NCBI GenBank assembly: GCA_034509495.1
Contig: CM067507.1
Location: 10,085,997-10,149,996 of the forward strand
Source of the DNA: Acestrorhynchus altus
Taxonomy: Eukaryota; Chordata; Actinopteri; Characiformes; Acestrorhynchidae
DNA: 64,000 bases
Reading direction: 5' to 3'
Each line of letters starts with the position of its first letter. Positions within the stretch are counted from its first letter, which is position 1. The notes beneath the pieces are model-generated. The model was not told the origin of the DNA. It was given only the letters and a program-made list of their open reading frames with translations, and did not search any database. The translations under genes were made by a program, and so were the position numbers. This document shows, in pieces, positions 13,601-27,316 of this stretch.

Positions 13601-16600
13601 GTGAGTTATGGAACAGCAAAGAAAGAAGAAGAAGAAAAAAAAAAAAAAAAAAAAAAGCTGAAAAACAGACCACAAGGAAAGGTTCTGTCTCATTCCATGC
13701 CTAGATTTCGTTTGTGCATATGGCCACCATCTGACTGTCTGAAGTTTATAAATGACACTAACTTCATTAATCAAGGCAAATTACATGGTCAACAACACTT
13801 ATCTAGATACTTTAACACTAACACTAACACACAGACACACACATCGGTCTCTTTATTAGTTTAATAAAATATTAAGCTAGGTTTCAACCTTTCAAACTTG
13901 AGCTTAAATTCAGTGATATTTTGTGCTGACAATCATTTCAGTTGTACTATATTATGTTTTTAGGCCTATTTATATTTGATTCTTTGGAGGGTATACATAA
14001 CCAATTAGCCATATAAGCTTACTTTAGTGTAATGTTTACCCTGTATACATTTAAATATTAAAGACTATTTTAGCCTAAAGCTTAATAGCATACTCATATT
14101 AACCATGCATTCATTTATTCCTGCACATACCGTCTAAGTGTACATATACTAGCTAAAAAACTAGCTGATATGGGTTATATTAACATGTTCAAAAGAAAAT
14201 TATATTTTAAGATTAAGACTTAAACAGATGTTAGTCAAACACAAATTTATCCCACACATAATTGGAAACCCACATAACATGACTAAAATATTGGAATAGC
14301 TTAACACAAATAGCAAAAATAATATCTGTGTATGCGTTGATGCATCTAGCTTGAAATTGCTGCTGTCAAACTGCTGCTGGTGTCAAGCTCTGCTGTCAGA
14401 TATTATTGAATTCCACCAGGCTAAGTCACTATGTTCCTGCCACAGGGCAACAATAAGGGCCAAATCCACTGCTCTGGCATAACGTGAATTCAACTTTGGC
14501 TCACTACAGAGGGCAAACTTGCTCCACATGTTTTGGTTTTTTTGCTGACTTCAGCAAAAGCACACTGTGAGGGTGGGGCTCAGAGACTTCCACAGGGATT
14601 CCCCAGAAAACAACATTCCAGATCAACCTGGCCAAACATTAAGGACATAAAGGCACCCCAGTTCATAGAAGTTAGACTGTGAAAGAGTTCGTAATTCCCA
14701 GAGCACATTTGAGCAAACCTTTCAGGTACGGACTAAAAGCCACACTAGCATAATCACAGTAGCATACATGACTAAACCTGAACTGTTCACTGAACTGTTA
14801 ACCAAAGAAAACAGGCCAGTGTAATCACAGCTGAAATATAAGAATAATTTGGCCTACTCCCAACCCAGACTTGGACAGTTCTCTGCTCCAATAGCAATAA
14901 AAAAGCAATAAAAAGTTTTAAAATAACAAAAAGAAAACCCCATAACTTTTCTTTTTTGTGAAAAAGTGGCAAATGTTATTACAATGACATATCATTACTA
15001 CTGCAAAACTGTTATGATGGTAATGACATGATGATTCACCAACAGTATCTTTCTTTCTTTGGAAATTTAATTAATCACTTCCTAAAAAATAATTTTCACA
15101 ATTTTTGACTCAATATGCTATAAGACATCACAAGAGAGCTCCACAGAAAAAAGTAATTGAGCCCTCTGAAATTACTTGGATTCATGCACTATGGCTTTCC
15201 TTGAAAGCATATAAACACTGCAACAGGTTAAGATGGTTAAAAAGTTGAATAATGAGATCATTGAAATGAAAACTCATTAAATCTTGGTCCAATTTTAATC
15301 ATTCAATAACTTGCTACTTAACTGTTGAAATAACATCTTAACATCTAACTACTGTGTAAGTTAGTTTAAGCCATTATGACAGTGAACAGTGGGAATACAG
15401 AGTCCCATTTATAGTTTAAGTGGTTAATGCCTTTGATCTTAATCCCCCACATTCAAACACACACCTGTGGTAATCTTTGACACAGTAGATCTTGTTTTCA
15501 GTGTCCACAGTGAAAGGCACTCCATCCAGGCTCTCATTGCAGATGACACAGCGGAAACAGCCTGGGTGGTAAGACTTGCCCAGTGCCTGCAGGATCTGTG
15601 GATGAGTGCCATGTTACTGCTCTATAAACACATCTTGGGATAACTAATCAAAGCTCAAGCATTCACTAATGACAGCACAGTTTACTGGTGAATCAGCTCG
15701 CAGTGTACAGTACATTGGGTTGGACCTAATTTACACCGTGTTTTGGAGCTAATTTTAGGTGTTGGAATTAATTTTGATTGTCTTTAAACTATGTGCTCAC
15801 AGCTAACATAGCTTGTTCTGCACTGCACTGTAAACTCACACTACCACAGAACAACATTTCTACCAGATCTCTGCTGCGACTGTAAAGAATTAAAAAAAGA
15901 GAGCTGGCATGAGGAAAAACACACCATAGACTACATTCTGGATGAACTCTGTGTGGTGCATAGACACACAGGCATAGAAATAACTACTTCCTCTCACTTC
16001 CTCTTCCAGATGTAGCTTGAGGGGGAAATGCCATGTGGTTTTGATATGCCACCCATATGAATGTAAACAAAGGCGTGTGTGCATGGTAAAATGCCTAATA
16101 ATGTCTTTCCTACTTTAAGTGTGCACTTCAAACATTCACAAAAGAAAGGCATCATAAACCCACACAGTCTTTTAGACTGTTAGAAACATTTTTTACAAGT
16201 ACTAGGAAAAAAAAATTATACAAAAACAAATATGTGGGATGTAGCTTTTATTTTTCTGTCCTGTACCTTCCAGGAATACAGAGAAGAAATCGCTCTCATG
16301 TCCACACTGATTCACATTCCCGAAGCATGCTGATATTCAATATTTTTGATTGATTTATTTATAGTCTCATGTACCTGAATAACAAAAATGCAGACATTTT
16401 AGCCCAGAAGCCTACCATGACCTTAACACTGTATTCCTCCAAACTGCAATTAATATAATTAAAGTTCAACATTATGGTCAAAACTAAACATTTATCTGAT
16501 GCGGCAGGATAGGACATTATACATTTCTGGACATTAGTTTACATAGGATAGAACGTTTCATTACAATTAATTAATTTATTTTTATGTGCGTCATTATATA

Positions 16601-19472
16601 ATAAAGGTTTTTACTTTTGGTAAATATTTTACCTAAAATGCTGAATCAGAACAACTTAATTTGAAGTTCATTCTTTCCCAGCATTGCATTTAAGATTGGG
16701 TTTCTACACAATGATTCTTAGTAAGTGTACACTCACCATGTCCATGATCAGGTGGCCACACATGTTGCACTTGTCTGCTGACTGCTGGAAGCCAGAGTAC
16801 TGTTTGGACAGACAGACAAGAAAGCAGATTAAGCCTTACGGAAAGAGAGGGAGCTAGTGACAGCGCAAAGATATTCTAATGTAAACTTCATACTTCATTA
16901 TGTCAGAAACAGTCAATTTTCGTTTATTAGACAGAACATGTACACATCTAAATATAAATATTATAACATTAAGCCCTCAGGAAGCATTTTGAAAAGATTT
17001 TATTCATTATGTCATAAAGAGCACAAACAGTCACTCCAAAGCTATAGTTACTACAAACACATTCCTCTGTGAATGAGCACTCATACACTATTCTGAATGG
17101 CTAACCAACCCCCTGAGCTTTTTGAAATAGCTTACTCATTTTCCTTCTCTGACTTCTACAAGTACTCAGAGCTCCTTCCTACCAGAAACAACACTTTTCA
17201 AACAAAACACTTATTAACATATTTTTAAAGGCTGAAGGTTGGCAATAATTAAATTCCAGGAGGGGTGATTTCACTGGTAGGATATCAACCTCAAACCTAT
17301 GCAGAGTTAAACAGGTTCAGGCCCTCCTATACGTGTCAGCAATGTGCTGCGGAACAGACGTACTGAGGTGCTGAGGTGGACGTACATGGTTAGAATATTT
17401 ATTTACAAAAACCAACAACAAGACAGGCAACTTGGCACACACACTGACATTAACAAACACAAAAAGTGACAAACCCTGACTGAGACAAATTAACGTAAAT
17501 ACACAGACAAGACTAAAAACACCTGGGGCTGATTTACAAATGGACAGGGTTACAAATGAGACACAGACGGACAGAGACAAGACCAAAACAAAACAGCTAT
17601 GTGCTAAAAGCAGGTAGGGAAACCAAAACAAAACACATGGAAGCTGAACATAACTGTTGTGACGATATGTGGTTCTATAAACAAAGCAAGTGTCTTACCA
17701 GAAAGTCCTCTTCACAGAACACCTTTCCACAGACATAGTAAAACGCTTTCCCCCTGAGCCTCCGACCTGCAGGTAAGAGAGAGAATACAGAACAATTAAT
17801 CACTTTAGCAGTGGTCCAGACAGCTTGAGCAAGAGCTCACAGTAAACCATTCTCTCATCTTCTCTCATTACAGCTACATCTGAGAAAATAGCAAGACTTC
17901 AATGGTGACATTTCTTGCTTGATGGAAATTCTCTAGACACATCCTGATGCCCACTAAAGCACACGCCACTGTCTACTGTATGAGCAGGTTGGGTGGTCTT
18001 TGATTGCTGTGCATCAAGAAACACACTGGTTTCCTTTCTAAGTTTTCTTTTGCCAATGTACATCACAAAAATTGAAACTCATTGAAAATAACAGAACTTA
18101 CCAGAATGGCTCCAGTGATTTCAGGTACCACAAGCTTTTACTAAACTGGGAAAATATGCTTTTATCTACAGTGCACCAGTGATCTGGAATTCACTATAGG
18201 AAACTCTAAAGCTCAGCTCACTGGTGTCACTCTATCATTTTAAACTTAGTTTCTAACCCCCCCCATATAGTTTTCTTTTTCTCAAAATATATTCCTACTT
18301 TTATTTAAGCTGTTGGTTTTATATTTTATACCTGATATAGATGCTAAAATATAATATATTAATAATATATTGTATATAATATTTAAATGCTGGGTTATTT
18401 CTTTTTTTGACAATCCCTATTTCATGAATTGGCTCATCTGCATTGTAAATGACAGCCTCCCTCAATGTACTCAGAGTTATTTATTTATTTATTTATTTAT
18501 TTTTAATAAACAGAATTAAAGGAATTTTAAATAAAATTCAACATATAATTACAAATCAAATTTGATGCATTTCCTCAGAGGCTATGTAAGTATTCCCTCC
18601 CAACAACTCCATGACATTCATAAAATTATTACAGGGCCTCAATACAGTGCAGTGCACAATATTTTCACAAATATTACAATAGATTTCACAGATCATGAGC
18701 TATGAGTAATAAAGAATCCATTGTTCCAACTTAATAACAGTTAAACATAACCTGTTATCATATTCCGATCTTCTTAAAAAGGGAATACTTTAAACAAATC
18801 ACTAACAGAAGGATATGTATTACCAAAGGTGCTGGAAACCTATTGATCTTTTTCTCCCTGAGTGCACAGACCAAACTAAATATCATACAGATATGAAACT
18901 TGATCCACAAATAATAGTAGTGCCTACTAGTACTCAAGCACATAAGCCAAGATTAGTTTTATACAACATTATATTCAACAGTACCAATACATTCAAACCA
19001 TTAAAAAAAAATATTGGGACACCTGTTCATTCACTCTTTTGTCTGAAATCAAGAGTTTCTCCTGCTTGTGTGTGTGCATTTGCACATCAGTGTCAGCAAT
19101 AGGTTTAATCTGAATGCATTAAATCGTAGGGGTGTCCACAAAAATTGGCACATATAGTGTATTTTTGAGTAATCTTCTACAGGTTCAACCGTCCCACAAA
19201 GTTAACATTTCTACAGCCTAATAATAGTACACTAAAAGGCTGCTACACCCACATCCCCCTGTAACTGTCTCCACACTGACTGATCAGGGACCAAAGTTTA
19301 AAAATGGCAACTACACATAACATGGCTTCCTGGTCCAAGGAACATGTCACGTATTGATGTATTAGGTCTCATTGGGCTAGGAAGTGCTTGGAGCCCAGAA
19401 ATTGACACTTTTTTTGCATTGTTAAATATCCCTGCAATGAAATCTGAGGCAACCATACAAGATTTTTTACCC

Positions 19473-19541
<69 letters not shown>

Positions 19542-22500
19542 ACCTCTATTTTCACACTAATCCTTGTAGCATTATTTTTCCAGCAGTAACAATTTTATGC
19601 AGATAGGAAAACTATTTTGTTGTGGTGGGTGGTGACATTTCGGTTAATGGTCTTTTTGATTAAAGCAACAATGTACAAAACAGGGCAGCCTTTGACTGGA
19701 TGCTTTCTATCTTACTGAGCTAAGCCTCACCTCACGTGCTCATTCTTGAGGGGTTGGATGTAAACTATGAACCTGTTCAGTTTTTTTTTTTAATTTCGGT
19801 GCTAAATCCCGGCTGGTGGTGTTCTTGTTTGGCTAAATGAAGAATCTAANATATATATATATATATATATAGTTGTTGAGTGTAGGATTAGTTCGTATAA
19901 TAGATCATTTATGAAGAAAATAGATGTTTTCCTTCATCTGATTTTACCCCAACAGTTGTCACATATCGGTCATGTTTACATCCATTGTCTGTCTTCTCGT
20001 CATGTGTCCGCCTGTTTTGTTTTGACACATGCTTTTTAGCACATGGCTCTGTTTTTGGTCTCATGTCCACCATAGTTCAACATCGTTTACACCTGTGTCT
20101 TGTTTGTACACCTGGCCGTTTGTTAACCAGCCCCAACTGTTTCTTGTCCATGTATTTAAGATCCTTTGTCCCAGCCAGCGTTTGTCAGTTTTTGAGTCAT
20201 TTTGTGTGAACAAAATGCACAGCATTTGTACTGTGTATTTCTGTTATCCTGGTACTTTGTAACTGTAACTGTTATCGTGGTACTCAGGTTTGAATATGGC
20301 TTAAGCCATTGAAGAATTGAAATTAGACATTCTTTGGACAGATCAAGTTCAACTTGTATCAAAAATGATAGGAAGAGTATGGAGAATGAAGAAAAGGTTC
20401 ATGATCCAAAGTATGCCATATCATCCGTCAAACATGGTGGAGACAGTAGTATAATATAGGTATGTATGGCTGCCAAAAGGAATTGTGTTAGTGTTTGCTG
20501 ATGGTGTGACTGATGACAGAAGCAACAATATGAATTTTGAAGTATGTTGTTCACAGCTGTATTTTCTGGTCAGATTCAGTCAAATACTACAAAACGATAC
20601 ATATACAGGGGTTGGACAATGAAACAGAAACATCTGTCATTTTAGTGTGGGAGATTTCATGGCTAAATTGGAGCAGCCTGGTGGCCAATCTTCATTAATT
20701 GCATGTTGCACCAGTAAGAGCAGAATGTGAAGGTTCAATTAGCAGGTAAGAGCACAGTTTTGCTCAAAATATTGCAATGCACACAACATTATGGGTGACA
20801 TACCAGAGTTCAAAAGAGGACAAATTGTTGGTGCACGTCTTGCTGGCGCATCTGTGACCAAGACAGCAAGTCTTTGTGAGGTATCAAGAGCCACGGTATC
20901 CAGGGTAATGTCAGCACCACCAAGAAAGACGAACCACATCCAACAGGATTAACTGTGAACGCTAGAGGAAGCTGTCTGAAAGGGATGTTCGGGTGCTAAC
21001 CCGGATTGTATCCAAAAAATGTAATTCCCAAGACGAATTGATGCTGTATTGGCCGCAAAAGGAGGACCAAGAACACCATCCTAATAAAAAAACAGGTGTT
21101 TCTGTTTCATTGTCCAGCTGACTTAAACCCAACTGAGTAGCTTTTCATTTACTGAAAACTAAAGCTGAAAAATACCACAAACAAGCTCCAACAGAAGGTG
21201 GCAGCAGTACTGCCAATGTTGTAAAATGGATTGATTGTTAGTTATAATTCCTAAACAGATTACTTTTGAAACATTTTCCATTAAATCACCTTAAATCATT
21301 TCAAATCTATTGCTGTGGTGTAAAAAGAAAAAAAGACCTATTGATTTACTGTTCGAATTCATGACCCCAACCATATATACAGTGAAGGCACTGAATTTGT
21401 GTGACTGAAACAGAAGATGAATCTCTGTTTTCCATCAGGCTGGAGAGGACTGTGAGCACTTCCTGCCTGAATCAGGACTTTTTGGCTTGCGGCTCCTCCA
21501 TAAACATAAATGCAGATATATAAACACACACACAGGCACACAAGTTCCCCTCCCACTCGCAACCCCTGTCCCACAGGAAAGGGGAACATTCCACGCATTT
21601 TATAAGGAGGGGGGTATAGGGTAATGTAGTTAACCCTTACAAACCACCATGGAAAAAAGGCATCAATAGGAGCTTTCATCTGTTTGCTACCAACAAACCA
21701 GTTTCACAGAGATGCAGAACATTTTCAGCCTTAAAAAAATAAATATTTGCTGTTAGACGTTCCTCTAGGGTCGGTGGGTCCACTATAATTTTATGCTGGA
21801 CACTTGTAAAGACTCTTAAATACACAGGAGAGATGGCTATGGCCAGATGTTCAAAATTAAATGCAAAACCTCTCAACTGCACAGAGCCTTACCATTACTA
21901 AACAGTTACACACGGTGACAATGTAAAATATATGAAATGAAACCAATTATAAGGTCTGTGAATTACAATATTGACGTATTGTACAATAAATGGACATTAC
22001 TTCAATAATTTTGATGACTGTGATATTACCCATTGTGCTCTTGCGTGTTTTTGAGCTGTCACAGTGTTGTTCTCTATTCTGCTCTCCGTCTGACGCGAGA
22101 TTGAGTCTGTGAGCAAACCGCGACATCTATTGTGTAGGAAACAAGTGCAGTTGGTTTCTCCACAGACACAAAGCAGAGGAATCCCCCATCTCCCCACCCT
22201 TGTGGTTCAGCAAACCACAGTGAATCACAGATAAACTCCCAAGCTTTTACCACAATAGTCTGGAATACAGTTGCCATACTCTGCCACAGACTACTGCTGC
22301 TGCAGTCTCAGAGCAAAAAACTGCATTTTGCTGCACGTCCAGAACGTTTGGAAAACTGAGCCAAAATTGACAAATTTCAAAACCACATCTGGGAACATTT
22401 TCTAAATGAGGGAGGAGAGTGAGCCATTGTTCTTTCAAGTCACTCTGCAGATCAATATATGCTAATTAAGGGCACTTTGCATTTCTTAATGTTTTCCTGT

Positions 22501-25500
22501 ATTTTACCTGAGAATTCCATTTCCCTCAGGTTCAGTATACAATCTGAAAGTCAAGTATTAATGCTTGTAAATACAAAAACAATTTCTTATCACCTCTGTT
22601 AGCTTCTTTTGACCCTCTTATGATTTAAGCTACAAACCTCCTACCTATACTCTTTTTCTTATAAAGTGCTATTAGCTTATCTAAATAGCCTACTTACATT
22701 TTACCTTTAAATACACACTGTGGGAGCACACTTAATGAGTAATTGAAGAGCTATTGTTTATTAACAGCTGAAATGTTTTGCCCATTAAGATATACCAGCC
22801 CTGGGTCAGATGTCAGGCTGGGCAAACAATGCTAATGGACTACGGCTGTTATATTAACGGCCGGGTTGGGCCAGTGATGCTGCCAGATGTGGTTGTGGAT
22901 TTGGCTGTAAGCCAGGTTGGAACCATGATGCTACTGGATTCCGGTGGGGCGTAATATTTACTTAGACATAGCTAGTGTTATTAGCAGTCTATGGATGGAT
23001 GGATGAGTTGAGTTTGGCCAGGAGAACTTTACAGGTGGCACAGTGTAGTAGGACAGGTAAAGTTTAGAGGACTATATTATTACAACGTTGGGAATAACCA
23101 TAATTTCCAGAATGTCCCATAGACACACTCCAGAATTTTGTAAAAAATTTTGAAAGACTTCTCAGAAAAGCAAACCTGAATCAATGCCTATGGATTTGGA
23201 ATTAGATTTCTTAAAGCTCCTGTAGGTTTACTGTGTAGGTGTTGTAATATTTTTAGCCCATATAGTGAACAATTTCTCTGTGGACATATCAATTCAAGCT
23301 GGAATTATGTCTAATTGAGAAAGTCCAGTCCATGCCTTTTCATACACATACAACTTTCTGTCCTCCTTTTTTGCATGATGTAGAGATCCATGAGAAGTTT
23401 TTCAAAGTGAAACTGCAAGCTTTATTCTGCTGTGTTCCCAGGCCTGACTGATAAAACCGTCTGATACAGAGGGGTCTGATTCTTACCAGGAACATGGCAG
23501 CCCACCACACAACATTCAAACAATCAGTACTCTGTTCTCTCAAACAAATCACCAGTGAAACAGCTGCCAAAACCCAAAACGCTAACAGTTAACCCATAAA
23601 GAACATCAAATATAGCCAAATTGGGTTTAAAAGGGCAAATCTAGAGTAGTCAAAGGTAAGGTGAGAGATCATCCACAGGTGGGAAAACAGAAGCTCTTTA
23701 CTCACACACTCTGTCTCACTGTCTTTTGTGGGTTAGACAGAGCTAGAGGTAAATATAGATGCTAAAACCATGCCTTTCTTACCAGTGGCCTGTACCTAAC
23801 AAATTTCCTGTGCAGCTCTCTAGTGCATGGCATGTTTGAGGGCCAAAATCTCCCTGAAATTTGCTTTTTGCCTGACTCTCATTTGGCTTTATCCTTTAAC
23901 AGATATTTGTGCTTGGCTAATACCATGTTTCACAGAGTTTAATACAGACAGGAAATAAGCAATCAATATAAAACCTGGCTGATACTGATAGAAAATAGCA
24001 CCTTTAGGGTTCATCCTCATGTACATGGTATGATTATTAGCCTTGGTATTACTTATCAGAACAGAATGCAAAATCAGTGGTGAAACATTTACTATTAACT
24101 TAATATCCAGCAGTCAAAATGTCTAAATGGCAAAAGTCAAAATTACAATGCAAAACATTTAAAATGAAAATCCCCCAAAAAAGTGCATATAATGTGGCCA
24201 ACAGATCAGACACTCTTCCCTGTCCACTCATTCTTCTTGGTACCTCCCTCTCTCCCAGGGTCCAGCTGACATAACACAACAGGCATCCTTCCATCTGCTC
24301 ATCCCACCCATAGACCAAGCACTATTCTCACTGGCTGCATTCCTTTCCAGCAGGGCCCTTCTCCCTGGGTTGGGTTAACAGCCTCCAACTCATTTACCAA
24401 ACCTATACTTCATGTATTGATATATTTTATGCAAATTATAGACATTAACACTCAGATACATGGACAAATTCATACCTTTAATTCCATATTTCCTCTACCA
24501 CACAGATGATGTATCATAAAAGCTGCAGTAGTTGAAGGCTGGTTCTGAATGCAGATATGATGCCTGTAAAAAAGGCCACCTATGTGGTACACATTTTAAG
24601 GACATTCTCAGATCACAAATGTCAGGGTCCAGACATCAGAATGTACAGTTTCAGGACTTGGGGGGGGGGGGAAACTGTGTCAGTAGGGTGGGGTGGAATC
24701 CACTGTTTTTATACTGTTATATTAGAAACTGGAACACACAAAGGTGAGTCTAACAAGATGAAATGTTAAACTGCTGTGAATCAGAAAGAGACTTGTTAAC
24801 ATTATCTTGGTTAGCATTGTAACTTTTTAAATCCAGCTGCCAAAAAAACCTACTTATAAAGGGTTTAAAAAAATAATCTCAGATTCAGACAAGGGTTGAA
24901 GAAAAGTGAATTTAAAGTACAATTACAAAAAGGAGCAACATTTCTTACTAGTCCGTTTATTGAAAATAACCCACTCGAAAGTTCCCTAAAGTAGAAGTCC
25001 CTAAATGTAGCAAATCAATTGCAAGATTGGCAACACTGCTGAAATCTGAATACAAGTGTTGATGATAAAAACTTGTGTCAAAGTGTAAGGATGAGCAAAT
25101 GGTATTGGAGTCATATGGCGACAGGTTATTGTGTGTCTGAACTGGATAATGCCTCTCGGAGGCACATAAACCCGTCATTCATAAGTGATCCAGTCATGAT
25201 ATCCAATGTCTGCTGCGCACAACGCACTCCAACCCAAACACAACATCTATATTCATAGGACACATGATCTTTCACTGATGCAGTTTACCTCCATTCAAAC
25301 TTTTCTTTACACCTTCCTGTCCCTACTTGAACACAGACACTCCCTGAAACCAAATAGGTGAGTGCAACCAGTTTACCTTTATCACAAAATGCCAAGGGAA
25401 GCAGGTAGCTGGAGATAAATAGGGTTCAGTAGAACTGAGGAACAAATACTGGAAAATTAACTGAACACATTTAAAGGCATTGAAAGATCAGCAGATTCAG

Positions 25501-26513
25501 ATATAGACTGTGACTCAGAATAAAACAAAATGTAATATTTAAATATTATATTCAATACATCTGTTCCAAGACACTGTTCCCTCTCAAATTTTTCATGCAA
25601 CGTGGCTTGTGTTCATTTTTACAGCCCTTTTCTCCACTCACCTCTGTGCCAATGCAGTGGCTGATGAAAGAATGATTTTAACAGTTGTGTGCTTGCTAGA
25701 GTTCGAGCAGCTGCATACGCTTCAGTTTCAAGTGTCTGCTCATAGACCAAAGCAAATTCTCATAAACTGCTCATAGACCTTTTTACTTTATTACAGTGGA
25801 ACCTTGTCCCTAACCTGAGTCTACTGCTGTTACTGGTTGCTGCACTGTGCTGATGGAATTAGTCTTAAGTAACAAGTTTCAAATAAATGTCCAGGTTGGA
25901 TATTACAAACATTGCAACTACTTTTGTTACATTTAGTTACACTTATTGATGTATCCACAATGTAAAGTATGGTTATAAATAACCATAAGTATAAATGAAG
26001 CAATGTACAAATGAATAGCTTAATAAATAAAGAAATACATAAATGAATAACTAAATAAATGCTCAAATAAATAATTGAATAAATACTAAATGAACATAAT
26101 ACATTTTTGTGATGAAAAAGAGCTGGCAAGTGACCCAGTGTGTTCCAAAAACAGGTGATCATCAGTTGTATTTTGAGGTAAAAAAACAAAAAACAAACAC
26201 TCAACATCATTTGCAATGACCATTAAAAAACTGCCATAAGTAACAGAGCTGATTTAAATGATTGAGCATCAACAACCTGCAGCTTGTTATTTTAGTTGCA
26301 CAATGCTATCAATAGTACACTGGACATAAGGGTTTCAGACAGTCGTCAAAATGTCACCAACTTCACATTCTGAGGAAATAAACACTGGACATCTATCATA
26401 GATTACACCTCGAAATATAATCAATGCTCAGCTCTTTTTGGAGAGCTGAACAATCCTGCTTTAGAATGAGGATAGGACTGTGTACCTTATTAACATACAG
26501 AAGCAGAAATTCT

Positions 26514-26559
<46 letters not shown>

Positions 26560-27239
26560 TAAATGAATATATAAATACAGAAATAAATGTAGAAATATAT
26601 ACATTTAGAAATACAGAATCAACACATTTATATTTTGATCTATTATTTATTTGTGCATGTATGTATTTATACTTTTTTGTTTATATGTCATTTTCTGTCC
26701 TCCATAGAAGACAGACAGATAAAATACACTGGTTATACTGGTTTCAATATGACCATTAAAAACAATATTAATATTTATTTATCTCCAACATGATCACAAG
26801 TATACTACTGTCAACATTAGGAGATATGGACAAAAAAAAAAAAAAAATCATATGCTGATATAGTTGAGCTGAATGGTGATTAGATAGATAGGTAGCTAGA
26901 TAGGTAGCTAGATAGGTAGCTAGATTCTGTCCCCGCAGCCCTTTAAGGTGACATACTATACCCCTTTCCACAAGCTTCCACAGTTACGTTCACTGTTACA
27001 CTGTTACATTCAGTGTTCAAAATACCTCAAGGATCAAACTGCACAGTACCTTGTTCAAAACATTAAGACTCCAAACAAATACATTCAAATTATGGATTAC
27101 AGCTACTCAAGACTATAGACACTGAAAATAATTTACTGGACCTGATGGGTATCCCAACTTACCATACTGCATGTATGTGTGTAATGTGCTTTAATTCATA
27201 GCTAACATTAAATATAAACCACTTTCTTGCTTTCATACA

Positions 27240-27316
<77 letters not shown>

